Assembly: GCA_944384125.1 (NCBI GenBank) | Contig: CALWSF010000002.1 | Coordinates: forward strand, 42,773 to 106,772 | Reading direction: 5' to 3' | Source of the DNA: an uncultured Lachnospiraceae bacterium | GTDB lineage: Bacteria > Bacillota > Clostridia > Lachnospirales > Lachnospiraceae | DNA: 64,000 nt | Part shown: positions 60,599 to 64,000 of the stretch, in pieces | Layout of the letters: each line of letters begins with the position of its first letter | Position numbering within the stretch: position 1 is the first letter of the stretch | The notes under the pieces: generated by a model | What the model was told of the DNA's origin: nothing | Seen by the model: the letters and a program-made list of their open reading frames with translations, nothing else | Databases searched by the model: none | Made by a program: the position numbers and the translations under genes

Positions 60599-61919
60599 CG
60601 CTCAACTCTCCTATCAAATCGTATTCCAATGCCCCCGTTACCCTTACCCGGCAGAAATCTCCGGACATAAACGGTACATTGCTGTTTACAAAGATAAGAC
60701 CATCCACATTTGGGGCGTCCATATAGGTTCGTCCGACAAGTACATTCTCATCAGCCACCTTTCCTTCAATCATGACCTCCATCTCCCGGCCCTTCATCTG
60801 TTCCGCACGCTCAAATGCTATATCCTGCTGCAGCTCCATGATCTCGTTGCGGCGCTCGTTTTTCAATTCTTCCGGCACCTGATCCGGATAAGAAGCTGCC
60901 GGTGTATCTTCCTCTGCCGAATAGGCAAAAACGCCGAGACGCTCAAATTTCATCTCCTCCACAAACCGGAGAAGCTCCTCGTGATCCTCCGGAGTCTCTC
61001 CGGGAAAACCTGAAATGAGGGTCGTTCTGAGTACAATGTCCGGTATCTCTTCCCGGAGCCGCGCAATCCGCGCTCTCAGATCCGCCTGATTTGTCCGCCT
61101 TCCCATCCGTCTGAGTATCTCATCGCTTGCATGCTGAATCGGGATATCCAGATAATGGCATACCTTTTTTTCCTCTTTAATTGCCTTAATCAGCTCTTCC
61201 GTAATCTCCTCAGGGTAACAGTACTGGATGCGTATCCACCGAATCCCGTCAATCCTGCACAGCCGTTTGAGAAGTTCGGGAAGACTCTTTTTCCCGTAGA
61301 GATCCACACCATACAGCGTCGTCTCCTGTGCCACAAGGATAAGTTCTTTTACCCCCTGCTCAGCCAGTTCTTCAGCTTCTTTTACAAGCTCTTCCATGGG
61401 GACACTCCGGTAGGGGCCTCTCAAAGACGGAATAATACAGTAAGTACACCGTTTGTCACACCCCTCTGCAATTTTGAGGAATGCATAATAACCGCCTGTG
61501 GTAACCAGCCGTTTTTCTTTTACCTCAGGGAGCAGTGACAGATCATGAAAGCAGGAAACACGCTCCCCTTTCAGGACCCGATCAAGCACTTTGCTGATCT
61601 CATCATAGGTGGAGGTTCCCAGTATTCCGTCAACCTCCGGTATTTCTTCCAGTATTTCATCTTTATAGCGCTGTGCCATGCATCCGCTCACAATGAGTGC
61701 CTTTAATTTTCCGGTTTCCTTGAGTCTTGCCATCTCCAGGATAACGTTTACACTCTCTTCTTTCGCATCGCCTATAAAACAGCATGTGTTGATAAGAATA
61801 ACATCCGCGTCATTCTCATCATCTGTAAATGTATAGCCATCCCTGCTCAGGAGTCCCAGCATGCGTTCCGAATCTACCAGATTTTTATCGCAGCCCAGGG
61901 AAATACAAAGTAACTTCAT
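60582..61919 (-). CDS. rimO: Ribosomal protein S12 methylthiotransferase RimO
   Basis: RimO methylthiolates a conserved aspartate of ribosomal protein S12. The N-terminal UPF0004 domain shows SLGCDKNLVDSE at 7-18, NTCCFIG near 45 and SGCMAQRY near 78. The radical-SAM motif is C-D-K-R-C-T-Y-C near 154-161. A TRAM domain ends the protein. The 445-residue length and the D-K-N-L-V-D motif distinguish it from MiaB, which is also present in the window. It begins a run with pgsA and cinA. Confidence 0.96.
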   Translation of the reverse strand: MKLLCISLGCDKNLVDSERMLGLLSRDGYTFTDDENDADVILINTCCFIGDAKEESVNVILEMARLKETGKLKALIVSGCMAQRYKDEILEEIPEVDGILGTSTYDEISKVLDRVLKGERVSCFHDLSLLPEVKEKRLVTTGGYYAFLKIAEGCDKRCTYCIIPSLRGPYRSVPMEELVKEAEELAEQGVKELILVAQETTLYGVDLYGKKSLPELLKRLCRIDGIRWIRIQYCYPEEITEELIKAIKEEKKVCHYLDIPIQHASDEILRRMGRRTNQADLRARIARLREEIPDIVLRTTLISGFPGETPEDHEELLRFVEEMKFERLGVFAYSAEEDTPAASYPDQVPEELKNERRNEIMELQQDIAFERAEQMKGREMEVMIEGKVADENVLVGRTYMDAPNVDGLIFVNSNVPFMSGDFCRVRVTGALEYDLIGELSDEFTE

Positions 61920-61998
61920 GGGTTTCCCTCCATATTAGTAGTAATAAAGCCATCCCATGCACGCACGCAACGAGCACGAGACGGCCTCCGCATTCGTA

Positions 61999-62253
61999 TC
62001 AGAGCTCCTCCTCCGGGGAATTATCCTCATTTACAATTTTTACTTTCTGCTGATAAAGCTCATCAATCGCAATGGAGAGAGGCTTTCTTCCGCCCTCCAC
62101 AACCGTCGCCTCCTCACCCGCAATCAGCTGTCTGGCGCGTTTTGCTGTGGCAATCACAATTGAATAGCGGCTCTGAACCAGCGGTTCATCCCCGGGCTCC
62201 ACTCCACTGTTTACTACTTTAATCAGATCATTATATGATGGACGCAGCATCAT
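61999..62253 (-). CDS. rpoZ: DNA-directed RNA polymerase omega subunit
   Basis: The 84-residue omega subunit. MLRPSYNDLIK (2-12) and the conserved SRYSIVIATAKRARQLI (about 28-44) contact beta-prime, and KPLSIAIDELYQQKV follows near 57. ATG at 62253 has AAAGGAG ten bases upstream; a second ATG is directly next to it. It lies 16 bases after gmk, the usual pairing in Firmicutes. Confidence 0.94.
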   Translation of the reverse strand: MMLRPSYNDLIKVVNSGVEPGDEPLVQSRYSIVIATAKRARQLIAGEEATVVEGGRKPLSIAIDELYQQKVKIVNEDNSPEEEL

Positions 62254-62269
62254 AACTATCAGGCTCCTT

Positions 62270-62890
62270 TCAAATTTGTTTCATCTCTTCTTTTATTTTT
62301 TCTGCAAATGACAGATGGTTTTTCATTCTCATGTGCATTGACTGGATCAGATTGTGCAGTTCTTTTACGCAGCAGTCCACATTATCATTGATGAGCAGAT
62401 AGTCGTATTCATCCATCTGCTGTGCTTCTTCCTCTGCACGTCTGAGCCGTGCTTCTATCGTCTCGGGCGATTCCGTATTCCGCCCCACAAGGCGGCGGCG
62501 AAGTTCCGCAGCTCCCGGCGGTGCAATAAAAATCAGCACTGCATCCGGGAAACTCTCCCGTATCTTCAATGCCCCCTGAATCTCAATTTCAAGAAGAACA
62601 TCTTTTCCGGCCTGCAGATTGGACATAACATAGTCTTTCGGAGTTCCGTAATAATTCCCCACATACTGTGCATATTCCAGAAGCTCCTTTTCGTCTATCA
62701 TCCGCTCAAATTCTTCTCTTGTTCTGAAAAAATAGTCTCTTCCGTCTATCTCGCCTTCCCGCGGACTGCGGGTTGTGGCCGATACAGAAAGTGCATAATT
62801 GTCATATTTCTCCAGCAGGGCCCGCATTACCGTTCCCTTTCCGGAACCTGAAAAGCCGGATATAACCGCCAAAACTCCCTGATTATCCAT
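62270..62890 (-). CDS. gmk: Guanylate kinase
   Basis: Gmk phosphorylates GMP to GDP. The 206-residue product has the P-loop SGFSGSGKGTVM near 10-21, the GMP-binding SVSATTRSPREGEIDGRDYFF (around 34-54), and lid residues near 130-145. ATG 62890 with AAGAGG six bases upstream is preferred over ATG 62896, whose ribosome site would be immediately adjacent. Order yicC-gmk-rpoZ is typical, but the remA gene that often lies between yicC and gmk is missing. Confidence 0.96.
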   Translation of the reverse strand: MDNQGVLAVISGFSGSGKGTVMRALLEKYDNYALSVSATTRSPREGEIDGRDYFFRTREEFERMIDEKELLEYAQYVGNYYGTPKDYVMSNLQAGKDVLLEIEIQGALKIRESFPDAVLIFIAPPGAAELRRRLVGRNTESPETIEARLRRAEEEAQQMDEYDYLLINDNVDCCVKELHNLIQSMHMRMKNHLSFAEKIKEEMKQI

Positions 62891-62902
62891 TTTCATCCTC
62901 TT

Positions 62903-63781
62903 TTATTCAATATTCTGAATCTGTTCGCGCACCTTTTCAATCTCCGTTTTCAGTGCAATGGCACTGTTGGAAATCTCCAGAGCACCGGCTTTGGAAAGAA
63001 TAGTATTTGCCTCCCGGTTCATCTCCTGGGCAATAAAATCAAGCTTCCTTCCCACACTGCCTCCGGCCAGCAGTTCGGCCCTCGTAGCCTCAATATGACT
63101 TTTCAGGCGAACTGTCTCCTCATCCGTACATATCTTATCAGCAAATATGGTTACCTCTGCAGCAATCCTTCCCTCATCTATGGATGATGACTCCAGAAGC
63201 TCCTTTACCTTCTCCTCCAGGCGGCTGCGGTACTCCTCCACAATTCCGGGGGAGCGGGTTTCAATCTCGTCAACCAGCTTTTCCATGTAATCCAGCTTGC
63301 CCAGAAGATCTGTCCGAAGGCTCTCGCCCTCCCGGGTTCTCGACTCCACAAAACGGGAAGCCGCCTCCCTGATCGCAACCTCCAGAATCTTCCACATATG
63401 CTCCTCATCCTCCGGCTCCTGCTCCATGGTAAGAACCTCCGGACATCTTGAAAGTGAAGAAACCGTAACATCATTTTCAATTCCGAATTCCTCAGCCATC
63501 TGCCGGAAATACTCCATATATTCCCCGGCCAGAGCCCGATTGTACTTGAGGGTCATCCTGTTTTCCGTATAATCCTCAAATGAGACAAACAAATCAACCT
63601 TTCCCCGCTGAATGTATTCTTTAAGCAGGGTACGGATCGCCGCCTCAAAGCAGTTGAATTTTTTCGGCATCTTGATGCCGAGATCCAGATACCGGTGATT
63701 CACGGCCTTCATCTCAACCGAAAGTTTATATTCCTTTGTCGTGGCCTCACAGCGTCCGAATCCGGTCATACTTTTAAGCAT
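62903..63781 (-). CDS. yicC: YicC family endoribonuclease
   Basis: YicC-type proteins form hexameric RNases. The 292-residue protein begins MLKSMTGFGR, has EMKAVNHRYLDLGIKMPK near 23-40 and ends with ALKTEIEKVREQIQNIE, with EGGSVGRKLDFIAQEMNREANTI-like residues (AGGSVGRKLDF... near 240-262) as in the family. ATG at 63781 is used; a frame extension to 63829 would begin at the -10 box of its promoter. Upstream spacing to the window edge holds a promoter and a terminator. Confidence 0.93.
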   Translation of the reverse strand: MLKSMTGFGRCEATTKEYKLSVEMKAVNHRYLDLGIKMPKKFNCFEAAIRTLLKEYIQRGKVDLFVSFEDYTENRMTLKYNRALAGEYMEYFRQMAEEFGIENDVTVSSLSRCPEVLTMEQEPEDEEHMWKILEVAIREAASRFVESRTREGESLRTDLLGKLDYMEKLVDEIETRSPGIVEEYRSRLEEKVKELLESSSIDEGRIAAEVTIFADKICTDEETVRLKSHIEATRAELLAGGSVGRKLDFIAQEMNREANTILSKAGALEISNSAIALKTEIEKVREQIQNIE

Positions 63782-63817
63782 AGAAGTCCCATCTCTCTTT
63801 CGTCCATAGATAATGGT

Positions 63818-63846
63818 ATTATAATGCAAATAAAGCGGTGCGTCAA
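63818..63846 (-). promoter_or_regulatory. Sigma-A promoter of the yicC-gmk-rpoZ transcript
   Basis: TTGACG (63841-63846), exactly 17 bases, TATAAT (63818-63823) on the minus strand, about 35 bases before the yicC ATG. It also rules out the upstream frame extension, whose ATG lies between the promoter and its expected start. Confidence 0.85.
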
Positions 63847-63950
63847 CCGAAACAATTCTCCTGACTGCGCCCTCCCGTATCCCCTTCAGATCAATATCAG
63901 GTTGTTTTTATATGTTTTTTTCATTATAATCCCATCTTTGACAGTTGAGA

Positions 63951-64000
63951 GAATAAAAAATCGCTGTAAACCCTTGTATTTACTGGGCTGCAGCGATTTT
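63951..64000 (-). terminator. Terminator of a gene beyond the right edge
   Basis: AAAATCGCTG (63957-63966) pairs with CAGCGATTTT (63991-64000), with CCC/GGG pairing inside. On the minus strand it is followed by a T-rich tract. The hairpin ends exactly at the window edge, so the gene it serves is outside. Confidence 0.85.

Noticed and set aside
1-64000. CRISPR arrays, tRNA or rRNA genes, insertion sequences, prophage, defence or biosynthetic clusters
   Set aside because: No regular repeat-spacer pattern, clover-leaf gene, transposase or integrase-like frame was seen; the window is conserved core genome.

Overview
The window is a stretch of low-to-mid GC Gram-positive core chromosome, most likely from a spore-forming Clostridia of the family Lachnospiraceae. 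The reasons are the sporulation genes (spoIVA, yqfC, yqfD, gerW/ytfJ, a BofC-like protein), strong AGGAGG ribosome sites, frequent GTG/TTG starts, zinc-type L28, and a gene order typical of that family (radC-mreCD-pbp2-minCDE-rodA-mgsA; miaB-mutS-mutL-miaA; yqfC-yqfD-phoH-ybeY; yloU-yloV-recG opposite rpmB). About 55 genes are seen. Only prs and rpmB lie on the plus strand, so the window is probably one replichore arm read mostly co-directionally. No tRNA, rRNA, CRISPR array, insertion sequence, prophage or defence island was seen, and no gap between genes exceeds 300 bases.

Layout from left to right, with transcription running right to left unless stated. 1-9.8 kb: cell-shape and division cluster, DUF4321-radC-mreC-mreD-PBP2-minC-minD-minE-rodA-mgsA-D,D-carboxypeptidase. 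mreB is absent and the mgsA product has Cys where the catalytic Asp should be. 9.9-19.8 kb: miaB-L,D-transpeptidase-mutS-mutL-miaA-PLP lyase. 19.9-25.9 kb: fthC, a DUF896 protein, two FAD oxidoreductases, a BofC-like protein and a MurJ/SpoVB-type flippase. 26.1-29.3 kb: ybeY-phoH-yqfD-yqfC behind a candidate sigma-E promoter. 29.3-37.6 kb: a DUF6020 membrane protein, rpsU, alaS, an LprI-like secreted protein, rnhA and a beta-CASP nuclease. 37.7-44.0 kb: spoIVA, then the liv branched-chain amino acid ABC operon. 44.3-48.7 kb: gpsA, plsY, der and a DUF512 radical-SAM gene. 48.9-50.2 kb: prs (+). 50.2-55.0 kb: a GNAT gene, recG, yloV and an Asp23 gene. 55.2 kb: rpmB (+). 55.5-63.8 kb: an unlisted 45-residue membrane protein, gerW, ytfI, two unrecognised genes, cinA, pgsA, rimO, rpoZ, gmk and yicC.

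Most genes are housekeeping: peptidoglycan elongation and septum placement, mismatch repair and tRNA modification, phospholipid synthesis, translation and ribosome assembly. They are interleaved with sporulation functions. No previously undescribed multi-gene system could be demonstrated. The points most worth following are regulatory or molecular. A 14-bp hairpin hides the spoIVA ribosome site only in read-through liv transcripts, because a sigma-E-like promoter lies inside its loop and 5' arm. The MgsA active site is altered. PBP2 carries a roughly 240-residue insert. An inverted repeat lies at the predicted miaB start site, and an unrecognised gene pair sits beside ytfIJ where recA often follows cinA.
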